The position numbers were made by a program, and so were the translations under genes. A model generated the notes under the pieces. The model saw nothing but the letters and a program-made list of their open reading frames with translations. It was not told where the DNA came from and ran no database searches. Below, one piece after another: positions 22,435 through 33,449 of a stretch of DNA of 64,000 nt (positions are counted from its first letter, which is position 1; every line of letters begins with the position of its first letter). This DNA is from Pyricularia pennisetigena (taxonomy: Eukaryota > Ascomycota > Sordariomycetes > Magnaporthales > Pyriculariaceae), in NCBI RefSeq assembly GCF_004337985.1, contig NC_043742.1, forward strand, positions 1 to 64,000, read 5' to 3'.

Positions 22435-22869
22435 CTAATTGGCGGCCCCAATTCGCCGCCGAGGATCCATTTGGACTCTTCCTTTTTTTATTAACCCAAG
22501 CGCTATTAATTTACCGTCCTTGCAGCTAGCTGGTCTAATAGTCCATTTAACCGGTCTTACACCATACGGACCATGCGAGAACCCCTTTAAACTTGCACGA
22601 CCGCAATCTTCCGGATAATTGACGTTGTTTAAATCAAGCTCAAAAATTTGGTGAATAGCATTATTCGTCCATTCATCAAACATTAATCCTGGAATTTCGA
22701 CGATTTCGCTTAATTCCCCAAGCTTGACACAAATTCCGTTTTCCGGTCGATTAAGGTCGACATTATCGATAGTTACCCAACAGCCGTTCCAATCGATTTT
22801 AACCGTGTCGGCGGCTTTAGTGAGGTGGGCGCCCAAAACGGCTACTAATGAAATTGCTATAAATTTCAT
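22435..22869 (-). CDS. Small secreted four-cysteine protein, effector candidate
   Basis: Intact 144-codon ORF on the minus strand. The N-terminus MKFIAISLVAVLGAHLTKA is a typical signal peptide with likely cleavage after residue 19 or 20, so the product should be exported. The mature part is about 125 residues with four cysteines (30, 47, 89, 116), enough for two disulphides, and a basic tail (DPRRRI). No transmembrane segment or known domain was recognised. It lies alone in an AT-rich, repeat-laden subtelomere, a common setting for secreted effectors of plant- or insect-associated fungi, and unlike its surroundings has no RIP stops. Function is unknown; effector status is inference from size, secretion, cysteines and location. 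An intron-free structure is assumed. Confidence 0.75.
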   Translation of the reverse strand: MKFIAISLVAVLGAHLTKAADTVKIDWNGCWVTIDNVDLNRPENGICVKLGELSEIVEIPGLMFDEWTNNAIHQIFELDLNNVNYPEDCGRASLKGFSHGPYGVRPVKWTIRPASCKDGKLIALGLIKKGRVQMDPRRRIGAAN

Positions 22870-23361
22870 AATAAAACGTGAACTGAAAATAATGGTAAAA
22901 TTATTTGTTTAATTTTATCAAACAAAATTGAAAATAGTCGATAAAACGTACCGGACAAATGATAGTTGTTTATAATGGAAGTTAAAATTGAAAATAATGG
23001 GAAATGGATTTTTTGTACAAATATTAAGTTGGTTCAATCAGTTTTTAATATTTTTATTTAGTCTTTAATATTCGCGCTAATTATAAAATCCTTATATTTA
23101 CCAGTAAGACCCTGGTTTTGTCGCATAATATTAGCCGATAAAAAAATCAATGCTTTTACTTTTATATTATTAATAGCAGTTATTATAATAGTTGGCGCAA
23201 GGATTCCAATTACCATTGTACGTATTTATATGGCCTTTTACGAATTTTACCAGGTTTAAACTTTCCGGCGTTTATGGCATTATATTTAGCATTCGTAATA
23301 TTCGGATTCCTTATTTAAATAACTTTGCCGATATTTTATGCTCATTAAATAAGGTTTTTGG
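22870..23361. other. 5' flank of the secreted-protein gene
   Basis: AT-rich sequence upstream of the minus-strand gene; it should hold its promoter, but no defined element could be recognised. It ends at the TIR-9 fragment. Confidence 0.4.
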
Positions 23362-24170
23362 TAGTTTTAAAGGCTTATCCCTAAAGCCTAAAGCTCCATA
23401 ATTAATCCACTTCATTCCGTCTCGCTCCACTTCGTGGCTCAATTGCGGTTTTGCAATGTACCTGTGGGTCCATCCAAAGAACGCTCTGCTTCAGGTTTGA
23501 GGACGATTTGTCGATTTTCGCCGTTCATGGCGGTACTTTTGGTATTTTTGCGACCGACACTCCCTTATTATTCCATAACCAGGTAGAATATTAAAAAAAA
23601 ACATCGTTGAAAATGGGAATTGGTAGGCCTTTTTCATAAATATTAAATTTTTTATATACGGTATATTATTTAACAGTTGGATACCACCTGCCCTTAATAC
23701 CTTCCTCGCGTTACTGTTTCTTAGTTTCCTTTTTCGATTTTCGATTTTTTTCAATATTATTCTTGACTTTTAACCAAATTTTATAATTTTTGCACGTGGA
23801 GGGTCGTATATATATATACCGATATCTTGAGTTTTGGTGTAAATACCGTATTATGTAAGCAGTTAAAGAAGCGGATAAACAAAATATGTACCTTTTTATA
23901 TATAGTTTGCAGTCGAAACTCGTTTATATTTTTACCAATTTTAACGATACCAAAACCGAAGTTTCAGGGACTGGATAAAGTGTATAAAGGAGTGTCCACG
24001 CTAACTCTAGTATATAATATTGGCTTTAAAAGTCTTCCTCTATCAAAAAATACTAAATGGTTATTTTATATCTTATATGACTTTATTCAATTAATCTTAT
24101 ATTGTTTTTATTTTGCAACTAAACATTATGGTTTCTGCACGTGGGGGGTGGCGTAGCTATATATAATAGA
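23362..24170 (+). mobile_element. TIR-9 element, truncated 5' part
   Basis: Starts with the mutated terminus TAGTTTTAAAGGCTT and follows the other TIR-9 copies (for example 29574-30360) through the block reading TCGATTTTCGCCGTT and the GCACGTGGAGGGTCG module (23793), stopping just after the second module GCACGTGGGGGGTGG (24138). The 3' half and any target duplication are missing. Confidence 0.75.
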
Positions 24171-24560
24171 AAATTGACAGTTGGTTCGGGCTTCAATTCG
24201 CGTTTTATTTAACTTCTAAGCTATTTGCTATCCGGTTTTACCTGAGGGTGGAAAAATAAAATATAAAAGTAGGAAAGATAAAATAAAGAACCAAACAAGC
24301 AACTAAACAAGCAAGCGGGAAGAAATAATCAGGTGAAATACCAAGTAAAAAGAGACACAAAAACAAAAGGAAGATGAAGATGAAAGCAATAAGTAAAAGA
24401 AGTAAAAGTAAAAGTAAACATAGAGATAAAAATAAAATAAAATATAAATAACGAACAAAGCAAAAGTGCTTAGCGAGGGTGTGTAAGGAAAATAATTAAC
24501 TTGGTTATATAGCGAATATAACCGAAGAAAAAAAAACAATTAGATTCGTCGAGGTAAGTC
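24171..24560. other. Purine-rich low-complexity spacer
   Basis: AAGTAAAAG-type purine-rich sequence (about 24240-24540). The minus-strand ORF at 24539-24303 is Tyr/Phe/Leu-rich low complexity caused by this bias and is not believed to be a gene. Confidence 0.5.
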
Positions 24561-25436
24561 TTTGGCTATCGATGCTGCAGACGTTATTCTAAACCGTAGT
24601 AAAGCCAACGAAATCGACGTATTTAACCAATGGGTTGCAACGGGACCCACTAACCTTTTCAGCTGTTTATAAGCTTATGCTGTACGTTTTTCCATAAGTC
24701 CGCCTGCACTAATAATCAATAGGTGGAAATATGGATCCAAAAAAGGTACTTTCGCCGCTTTTTATTAGCTGCCTCCGTTAATGTTTTAAATGGGCTTATA
24801 TTAGCGGAATCTTCATTTATTGCTACGATTTGTACGTCGTAATAATATTTAGAAACTCCGTTAATAACCGCAAAATCTGCCCTGGACCCGTTAGGGTCCC
24901 TGCGTGCACCGGAGCGAATGGGGGTTATTAGACGGCTTCCGGGGGCTATAGGGCCGTTAAAAACAGTATAGACGCCGCTATCGCTGCTAATATTAGCTCT
25001 GGGGTTATTATTATCTTCGTTATTACTGTTACCGTCGTTATTATTATTATCGTTATCATTTCCGTTATTAAGGCGGCTGGGGTTAAAGTGGTTTAATTCT
25101 GGCTCCTTTTTAACTTATAACTCGGGTTTAATGGATAAACCTCGAATAAATGCGTATTTTATATATTCGTGGCGGGCCGTTTCTTTACGCAAAGCCCCTT
25201 CACAAACGTCCTCGTGGCTAATATTCATTAAATTACCGCAATAGCCGCAGGGGTAATTTAACGATTTAGCCGATGCCAGTAACTTTATTCGAACCGCTTA
25301 AGCTATAATTATATCCGTTAATCGATTTAATCTTTAAACGGGTAAAATATTTGACCATTTGCGAACTAAATAATTGGCGTTTTCTGTTAAAACATTGCGT
25401 TGGGTGGTAGAAAGGTCGTTTTTGCAGTCAATTAAT
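24561..25436 (-). pseudogene. Non-LTR retrotransposon C-terminus with CCHC motif (REL-endonuclease-like)
   Basis: Minus-strand translation reads LNYPCGYCGNLMNISHEDVC (about 25262-25201), a C-x2-C-x7-8-H-x3-C arrangement. It is followed by an Ala/Arg helix and then RADFAVINGVSKYYYDVQIVA (about 24888-24825), with acidic residues spaced as in restriction-like endonucleases of R2/CRE-type LINEs. Upstream, VLIDCKNDLSTTQRN (about 25438) belongs to the same frame. A few stops interrupt it. RT motifs are not present; the fragment ends where the copia-family LTR begins at 25442. CRE-clade elements are known at fungal telomeres, which fits the location, but the clade cannot be fixed from this piece. 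Confidence 0.5.
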
Positions 25437-25441
25437 ACACC

Positions 25442-27780
25442 TATTAATTATATGCGTCATTTAGCATATAATGGGTCCACTTTTATTTGTATATAAGGCA
25501 CAATAGATAGTGTCGAAGTGGGGCTATCGGGGTTGTCGGATTTTCCGTTATATTTTATATTATAGGAATTGCGATTTAAAGTGTTGGCGAATGGGGTTTA
25601 CCCTGTACCGGGTTTAGCACCAGCCCTGCACCTACGAATTAATTACCCTATATCGGGTTGAAATTTTCACCAAACTAGCAAATTAGTGCGAAACCAGAAA
25701 TAATTCATATGGGAATAAGGGTGTTTTTTCAATAACGCATACAAAATAATTTTTCGGAAAATTGTGTGTCGCACCGGAACGCTTTCTGGCGTGCGGACCT
25801 AGTCTCAGTGCTCAAATTAAACCCCCCTGCTTCGCAGTTGGGACCGAACGTTCCATATACCTTTTAACCACATGGTTTTTCGACCAATTATATTGGCCGA
25901 AAAAATCGCGCTCGTTCTAATCTAAGGACATCTTGTCGCATTTCGCCAATTATAGCGGTACGCCAGTATTACCAATAATAATTTGTCGCATTTCGCCGTT
26001 TGTAGCGGGTATATATATTGTGTACGCATTATAATAGTAAAATAAATGGTGTAACCACGGTATACAATTAGATATTCGAATATAAAATTGAATAAAAGTC
26101 GTAAAAATGTGAACTAACCTGCGTTAAATTAATTGGATTTTGGCAATGCTTTTATTGAGAGCCGCGTTTTTTTATCCAATTTATTTGGGAAGATATCAAA
26201 ATGTTAAATAAGATTTCTATTTTTTATTTTATTTAAATATTATTTTATATTATATAGGATAATATTAATTGATACTCAACTAATAATATTTACTATTTAG
26301 CTAATTCGCAATTACACAGTGCCTTTAAGCGTGGTTTAAAACAGAGTTTTTATTAGTAGTTTAATATTAATTATCAATGTATTCAAAAGCTAAATAATTT
26401 ACGCAAATGACGGTAAAATTGAAAGAACTTCTAATTTATCCATTCTTTGCAGAGTCTGTATTAAAATGCTATTCAAGTTTATTTTTGGGAGTTTTATTGA
26501 ATTAAATAAAACATAAAATAAAATGATGGCACAAATTTAACATTCTTTTATATAAAAAAGAAAAATACATGGGTATTGTAGCTTAGGCTCCACGTTGACG
26601 TTTGTTTATATATTTAATGCAACCCCTGAACTTTTGGCTCTATTATTATGAGGATTGGTAAAGATGTGAAAAGGTTTCGATTGTAAATTATATATAAAAT
26701 TATACACACTTTACCAATCCGCCTATTTAACGGTCTAGATAATTAAATATGTGTACCAGATTACATTATTATACTATGTAAGCGTGGACCACCCCCCACG
26801 TGCAAAAAGAGTAGAGTTTGGCTGCAAATTAAGAATGATAAAGAATTACTTAAATAATGCAAAAGCATTTATAAAGTATACATTTAGTATTTTTTAATAT
26901 AAAAAAGCTTTAAAAGCCATTATTATGGATTTGGCTCTACGTGGACGTTTGTTTACATACCAAGTCGATTCCCTGAAACTGTAGCTTTATTATCGTCAAA
27001 ATTGGTGAAAATAAAAACGAGTTTCGATTATAAATTATATAAAAAAATATATATAGTTTGCCTATCCGCTTATTTGACTGCTTGAATAATCCGGTATTTG
27101 CAGTAAAATTGAATATAACGGTAAATATGTATTCACGACCCTCAAGGTGCAAAAACTATAAAATTTGGTTCACAATTAAAAATAATATTAAAAAAAATCG
27201 AAAATCGAAACATAAGTCGAAAAACCAGTACCGCCATGAACGGACTAAGGGCAGGTGGAATCCAAATCGGCCGTAATAATAGATAATAAAGTAAATTAAA
27301 TCGCTGCTAATAGCGGCAATAAACGCTATTTTCAACGATATTTTCTTTTCTCGATATTTTGCGTAATTGTGGAATAATAAAGGAATGTCGGTCGAAAAAA
27401 GGCCAAAAATACCGCCATAAACGGCGAAAATCGACAAATGGTCCTCAAACCTAAACCAAAGCGTTTTTTGGATGGACCCACAGGTATATTGCAAAACCGC
27501 AATTGAACCATAAAGTGGAGCGACGTGGATTAATTGTGGAGCTCTGGGCTTCAGGGATAAGCCGTGAAACTAGTGCGGTCCCCCATTTCGACATCGGAGA
27601 ATATATAAGGGAGATAAAGCAAAGTTTATCCCACCAATGAATCGAAACTATTACTCCCCAAATTTAGTGAATAATTTAGTGAATTTAAGCCGTGTAATTA
27701 CAGGCTTTTATGGAGCAACTAGCCCGAGGCCAAACCTAGGTTAATGCGTAAACCCCTATTAGCAAACCATATTATTCACA
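25442..27780 (+). mobile_element. Copia-family LTR split by a TIR-9 insertion
   Basis: Left part 25442-25799 starts TATTAATTATATGCG (TG mutated to TA); right part 27573-27780 ends AACCATATTATTCACA. Together they correspond to the 557-bp LTR of copies A and B. The 1773-bp element at 25800-27572 lies in the middle. No outer 5-bp duplication was found (ACACC versus ATAAA), so the LTR may have suffered a deletion or be the edge of a lost element. Confidence 0.75.
25800..27572 (-). mobile_element. TIR-9 element inside the LTR, with 9-bp target duplication
   Basis: A 1773-bp element in reverse orientation, bounded by TAGTCTCAG and the mutated inverted end GAAACTA. It is flanked by GTGCGGACC (25791-25799) and GTGCGGTCC (27573-27581); undisturbed LTR copies have a single GTGCGGACC at this point (about 47870). 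This shows a 9-bp target-site duplication with one later substitution. No transposase was recognised; ORFs inside are short and AT-driven. Confidence 0.85.
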
Positions 27781-28072
27781 ATAAATTATTCGAGGCTAAA
27801 GGGATTAGGCCAAAGGAGGGGAAACTTAATATAACGACCAAATAATTGGTAGGTATTAATTAAATTAGGTGGGGTTATACCCTTTCCAAATAATATTTAC
27901 ATAGAAAAACCACCGCTTAAATTAATAGAATATATATAAAAAGGAAGGGATTATGTGATTCTACGTCCTCGTTAAAGTATGGATATAGTTCGTATATTAT
28001 ACATTAATTATAGCAGGACAAATAGTATATTAATTATGAAATATATTAAAAATATTATATTTGGGATATAAC
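27781..28072. other. AT-rich spacer, nothing recognised
   Basis: No ORF or repeat was identified between the LTR end and the Fot1-like terminus. Confidence 0.4.
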
Positions 28073-29573
28073 CTCGGGTACCCCCTAATGCCCAACCCCC
28101 CTGTTGGCCACGCCTAAAAATCTAACAACGAAATACCAACTTTTATAAATTAATTTTAATATAAAACTTTTCAACGCACCAAAATACAATCGTTTTCAGG
28201 TTATTCTGGCTTATTAACATCTTTTTCATCAGTTAAAAATTCCAGATCTTTTGTATGATTTTCCTGCAATCTAATAATACTTTATTTATTAACTAAAAGC
28301 TCGTTTGGATCCGGAATTAACCTTTTTCTTTTTGCCGGCCATATTACCTCCAATTATACTTCCAATAAACTCATTTTTTGCTGCGCGTTAACCAAAAATA
28401 TTATTTTGGTTTCGAAATTCTTTTGGATTTTTGCAAATACAAAACGTGAAATAGCGTTGGTTTTATTAAATTGGAAAACCTTTTGCAATTGAAATCAAAT
28501 ATTTCGGGTCGTTTTAGGGGTTTCCCAAATAAGTAAAAACGGGTCGTTAATTTTTTGGGTTGGGCTTTCCGGTATTTTATCCCTTTATGAACCGTTATTT
28601 CTTTTTATAACGTTGGCGTCGCTATTTTTAAGTGAAAAAGGCTCAAAAGTGGTTTAACCAAATTTACCGGCTATACACCAGTTATACGCCACCTAGATTA
28701 AATTTTTCTGCTGTAAATGTTTTCGATTTGGGTATATTATAGTAAAAAAAGAAATTTCGCTTTCCAACAACTGTTTAATAGCAAAATTGGTTAATAAATC
28801 CAAATTGACGTCGATAAACCTTTTTTAACGGCCTAAAAACCGATATATCTAATAATTGGAGACCGTGTAATAAATAAAGGGGTAAATGTAAGAGTTAAAT
28901 ATTACTTTGCAAATAAAAAAACATATATTCGTCAGTTATATATAATTTATGGCCGCCGAAAACTAATAGCCGCTTTTCAGGGGTTAAAAACTGGGTATAC
29001 GGAACAAATATCTTTTTTAACTGTTCGATAACCCTTTCGCTAATTGTCCACCCGTTTTTGGTTATAATAAATTACCAATTATCGAAAAAGTGAAAATCCG
29101 TGAAGAACTATTATCATTATACGTTTTTTCCTTTAAATATAACGAGGGGAGGTATAATAACGCCCTTAACCGATATATATTCGATTATAATTATATAACC
29201 CCGCGTTCCGGGCCTTTTTCGCTATAACGGCCGGATTCCGTTAAAACCTTATCATAGGCCGTTAAATCTTTTACCTTCAATTATACCGGTTTCGTCCATA
29301 TTCCATCGATTTTCCGGTTTAATATTATTAATAACGGGGTTAATAATATAAAGCCACCAAAATCTAATTATTTCCGTAATAGCCGTACTAACCCGGGCAT
29401 ATTTTATTCGACGGGGCTTTTGGGTTTTGAAAGTTACATAACGAAATAAAAAACGGGTCATCCAACGTTTTCCAAAATTTTATGTTTTACCGGCGGCCTG
29501 AAAGATTCGGTTTGCAAAAAAGCGTAGTTTTTAGTACGTTGGTGGAAGCCCCAAAGCTGTTAAGGTAAATACC
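28073..29573 (-). pseudogene. Fot1/pogo-like transposon, truncated
   Basis: Starts near TAACCTCGGGTACCCCC (about 28071), which resembles the Fot1-like terminus seen elsewhere. A decayed transposase lies on the minus strand: the open piece 29461-29252 contains PRRIKYARVSTAITEIIRFWW and then NRWNMDETGIIEGK (about 29320-29270), the first catalytic aspartate block of pogo/Fot1 DDE transposases. More C-terminal sequence follows leftward with many stops. The N-terminal HTH part is missing where the TIR-9 element at 29574 begins, and no matching remainder was found to its right. Confidence 0.65.
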
Positions 29574-31439
29574 TAGTCTCAGGGCTCATCCCTGAAGCCC
29601 AAAACTCCACAATTAATCCACTCCGTTCGCTTCGCTCCACTTCGTGGCTCAATTGCGGCTTTGCAATGTACCTGTGGGTCCATCCAAAGAACGCTTTGGT
29701 TCAGGTCTGAGGACAATTTGTCGATTTTCGCCGTTTATGGCGGTATTTTTGGCCTTTTTTTAACCGAAACTCCTTTATTATTCCACAACCACGCATAATA
29801 TTGAAAAAATAAATTATCGTTAAAAATAGCGTTTAATACCGCTATTAGCAGCAACTCGATTTATTTTATTATCTGCTATAATGGCCGAATTCGATACCAT
29901 TTGCCCTTAATCCGTTCATGGCGGTACTGTTTTTTCGATTTTTTTTCGATTTTCGATTTCTTTTAATATTATTTTTAATTTTTGACCAAATTTTATAATT
30001 TTTGCACGTGGAGGGTCGTATAAGCTTATATATTGTTATACTAAACTTTGGTGCATATATTAGATTTTATAAGCAGCTAAATAGGCGGATAGGCAAAGTA
30101 TATATTTTTTTGTATATAATTTATAATCGAAATTCGTTTATATTTTTACAAATTTTAACGCTAATTAAACCGATACTTCAGAAGTCTGATTACGTATATA
30201 ATCAAACGTCCAAATCCAATCCTGCCTATAGTATCGGGTTTAAAAATTGTCCAATAAAATAAAATGCTAAATGTGTATTTTATAAATCTTTTTGCTTTAT
30301 TTAATTAATTTTATATTATTTTTGTTTTGCAGCCAAATCTTGTCGTTTTTGCACGTGGGGGGTGGCATATATATATTTAATATAACATTACATTTTTGTA
30401 CGTTTATCTAATTATTTTAGCCGTTAAATATGTGGATAGGTAAAGTGTATCCAATTTTATATATATTTTGCAATCGAAATGTTTTTGTATTTTTACTAAT
30501 TTTAACATTAATAAGACCAAGGTTTGGAAAATTGAATTGTGTATATAAATAAACGTCAACGTGAAACCCAGTTTATAATACTGGCCCTTTTTATTTTTTT
30601 ATAATAAAAAATGCTAGATTTGTGTTATTTTTATATTTTTTGCTTTATTGAATTGGATAAAATTTATAAAAAAAAAACTTATCTAAAATTTATTAACAAG
30701 CCTATGAAGGAATGTATCAATTAAAAATATTTTCATTCTACCAATATTTGCGTAAATTATTTAATTTCTTAACAAATTGTTAATTTATATAAAAATATCA
30801 ATAAAACCTTTATTTTAATCGATAATTGCGTGCACTTTGCAGTGCTAGGTTAACTAAGCTTTAAAAACTGTAATTTCAATTAAAGTTACTATTATATACT
30901 ATTATTTAAAATAAAAATTAAATATAATGAAAAATTACAGATTTTATTTAATATTTTAATATCTTTCCATATACAGTAGCTATTAAAACGCGGCCGGCAT
31001 TCAAATGATCAACAAACTCCAACTAATTCAACGCAAATTACTATATATTTCTATATTTTTTATTGGTTTTTTTATACGAATATTTAATTGCATACTATGG
31101 GTACACTATTTTCTTTTACCATTATAATGCGAATATATTGCATTTACCCGCTACAAACGGCAGAATACCACAAATTATCCTTATATTAATAAAATAATCA
31201 TAAACGATATCGTAATATTAAATATATTATTAAAAATACCGTTATAAACGGCGAAATGCGACAGATTATCGTTGGTAGTACCGCTATAAACGGCGAAATG
31301 CGACAAAATGTCCTTAAACTAGAACGAGCGCGATCTTTTCGGCCAATGTAATTGGTCGAAAAACCATGTGGCTGAAAGGTACATGGAGCGCTCGGTCCCC
31401 ACTGCGGAGCAGGGGGGTCTAGTCTGAGCACTGAGACTA
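29574..31439 (+). mobile_element. TIR-9 element, full length (1866 bp)
   Basis: Starts TAGTCTCAGGGCTCA and ends GAGCACTGAGACTA. Subterminal regions also mirror each other: both ends carry the block reading TTCGCCGTTTATRGCGGTA in inverted orientation. Inside, two related segments of about 340 bp begin with GCACGTG (30005 and 30353). The flanking 9-mers (GTAAATACC and ACAAGTCAC) do not match, so one side was rearranged after insertion. No transposase is encoded, so the element would depend on one supplied in trans. Confidence 0.8.
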
Positions 31440-31868
31440 ACAAGTCACTTCATATTTTTACCACTTTAATTTATTTTTTAATTGCATATTTAATCGTGTA
31501 TAATAGTTATATTACTAATTTTTACATATGTCGTCTATATATATAATACGAATATAATGCATACATCCGCTATAAACGCCGAAATGGCACAAATTATCCT
31601 TAAATTAGGGAAACGGCTATTGGCGATATTGCAACATCAAAGATATTGTCAATAACACCGCTATAAACGGCAAAATACGACAAATTGTCCTTCAATTAAG
31701 GAAAATTATTAATCGTACCGCCATAAACGGCGAAATACGACGAAATATCCTCAAATACAACGAGCGCGATCTTTTCGGCCAATGCAATTGGTCGGAAAAC
31801 CATGTGGTTAAAAGGTATTTGTAGCGTTCGGACCCCGCAGGGGTTTAATTTAAGCACTGAAACTGTAA
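31440..31868 (+). mobile_element. TIR-9 3' fragment
   Basis: Repeats the 3' part of the family, including two CCGCTATAAACG-type blocks, the ATGCAATTGGTC hairpin region and the mutated end AAGCACTGAAACTG. It abuts the preceding full copy, so it is a second truncated tail. Confidence 0.65.
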
Positions 31869-32809
31869 AATTATTGCAAAACCGCAATTAAATTACGAAA
31901 TGGAGCGAAACGAACGAAGTGGATTAGTTGTGGAGCTTTGGATCTCAGGGATAAGCCCCGAAACTAGATTTTCGCCATTTATGGCGATATTTTTGTTAAT
32001 TCGACGACCAACACTCCGTTATAAAAAGATAAAGAAAATCGTAAAAGTATATAATTTATACGTTAAATATAGGATTAGGTAAAATTATTAGTGATAATTT
32101 GATTTATGTTTTTAATTTTTATAACGGCCGAAGGGGATATTAACTGCCTTTATTCCGCTTCTAGCGGTACTATGTTTTCGATCTTCTTTTTCAATATTTG
32201 ATTTCTTTTTATATTATTTTTTTATATCGTTTTTGTTTTTTAACCAAATGTTATGGCTTTTGCGCAAGGGGGTGGTTTACCTTTATATAATAATACATTA
32301 GGCTCTGGCTTATGTCCCAGATTATATGAGCCGTTAAATAAACCGATAAATAAAGTATATAATTTTTGTACAAAGTCTACAATCGAAACGCTTTTATATT
32401 TTTACCAGTTTTAATAATAATAAAACGAAAATATCAGGGATTAAAATACGTATACTAACAAACGTCCAAGTGATATATAGTTTATAATGTCTGGTTTTAT
32501 TATTTTTTATATAAACAAATAGTGAATGTGTACTTATTTTTCGTTATTTGTTTTACTTAATAAACTAAAATGCATAAAAAAGGTTGAATAATATTTATAT
32601 ATAATAATATAGTAGAGCTGTTATACTTAGTCGCTTTTATTTTTATATTCAGCTGGGCAAGCTATTAAATTATCACATGAAATATAAGTTAAAATAGAAA
32701 TATCTATTAAAATCTTCTTTTAACGGATAATTGTATGCACTTTGCACCGTTACGTTAATAAAAATAATAATTTTATAACTCAATATTATATGAATATCAA
32801 ATAACGTTT

Positions 32810-33397
32810 TATTAGTTATATGCGATATTTAGCATATAAAAGGTCAATTTTTATTTGTTTATACGCTATTATAGTTAATGCCAAAATGGGGTTATTTGAG
32901 CTGTTGGACTTTCCGTTATATTTTGTATTGCAGGAATTGCGATCCAACGGTCAGCGAATGGGCTTTATTTTATACCGGGTTTAACACCCACCCTGCACCT
33001 ACGAGTCAGCTACCCTGTACCGGGTTAAAAATTTCACCGAATCAGCAAAGTAGTGCGAACCTAGAAATGGTTTATATGGAAACAAGGGTGTTTTTTCCAA
33101 AACCCATATAAAATAATTTGTCGGAAAATCGTGTGCGGTATAAGAACGTTTTCTAGCGTACAAACCCCCATTTCAATGTCGGAAAGTATATAAAGGAAAT
33201 AAAGAAAAAGTTCCCCCACCAATAAATTTAAATTATCAATCCCAAAATCAGTGTACCATTTTAGTGCATTTAATATATTTAAACCCTGTAATAACTGGTT
33301 TTATACCCCTGCAATTACAGGATTTTATAACACAATTAGCACCACGCCGCACCTAAGCTAATACTGAAACCCCTATTAGCAACCCATATTATTAACA
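32810..33397 (+). mobile_element. Solo LTR of the copia family in the Fot1-like terminus
   Basis: Begins TATTAGTTATATGCG (TG mutated) and ends ATATTATTAACA. It sits six bases inside the Fot1-like terminus, flanked by CGTTT (32805-32809) and CGTTG (33398-33402), a 5-bp duplication with one mismatch. The ORF at 32878-33111 is within it and is not a gene. Confidence 0.75.
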
Positions 33398-33449
33398 CGT
33401 TGCGTACCCCATTTCGGGCACCCCCCAATTTCCGGCACCTAAAAGTAAT

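Noticed and set aside
24303..24539. 78-codon Tyr/Phe/Leu-rich minus-strand ORF
   Set aside because: Created by purine-rich low-complexity DNA; it resembles a membrane segment only by composition.
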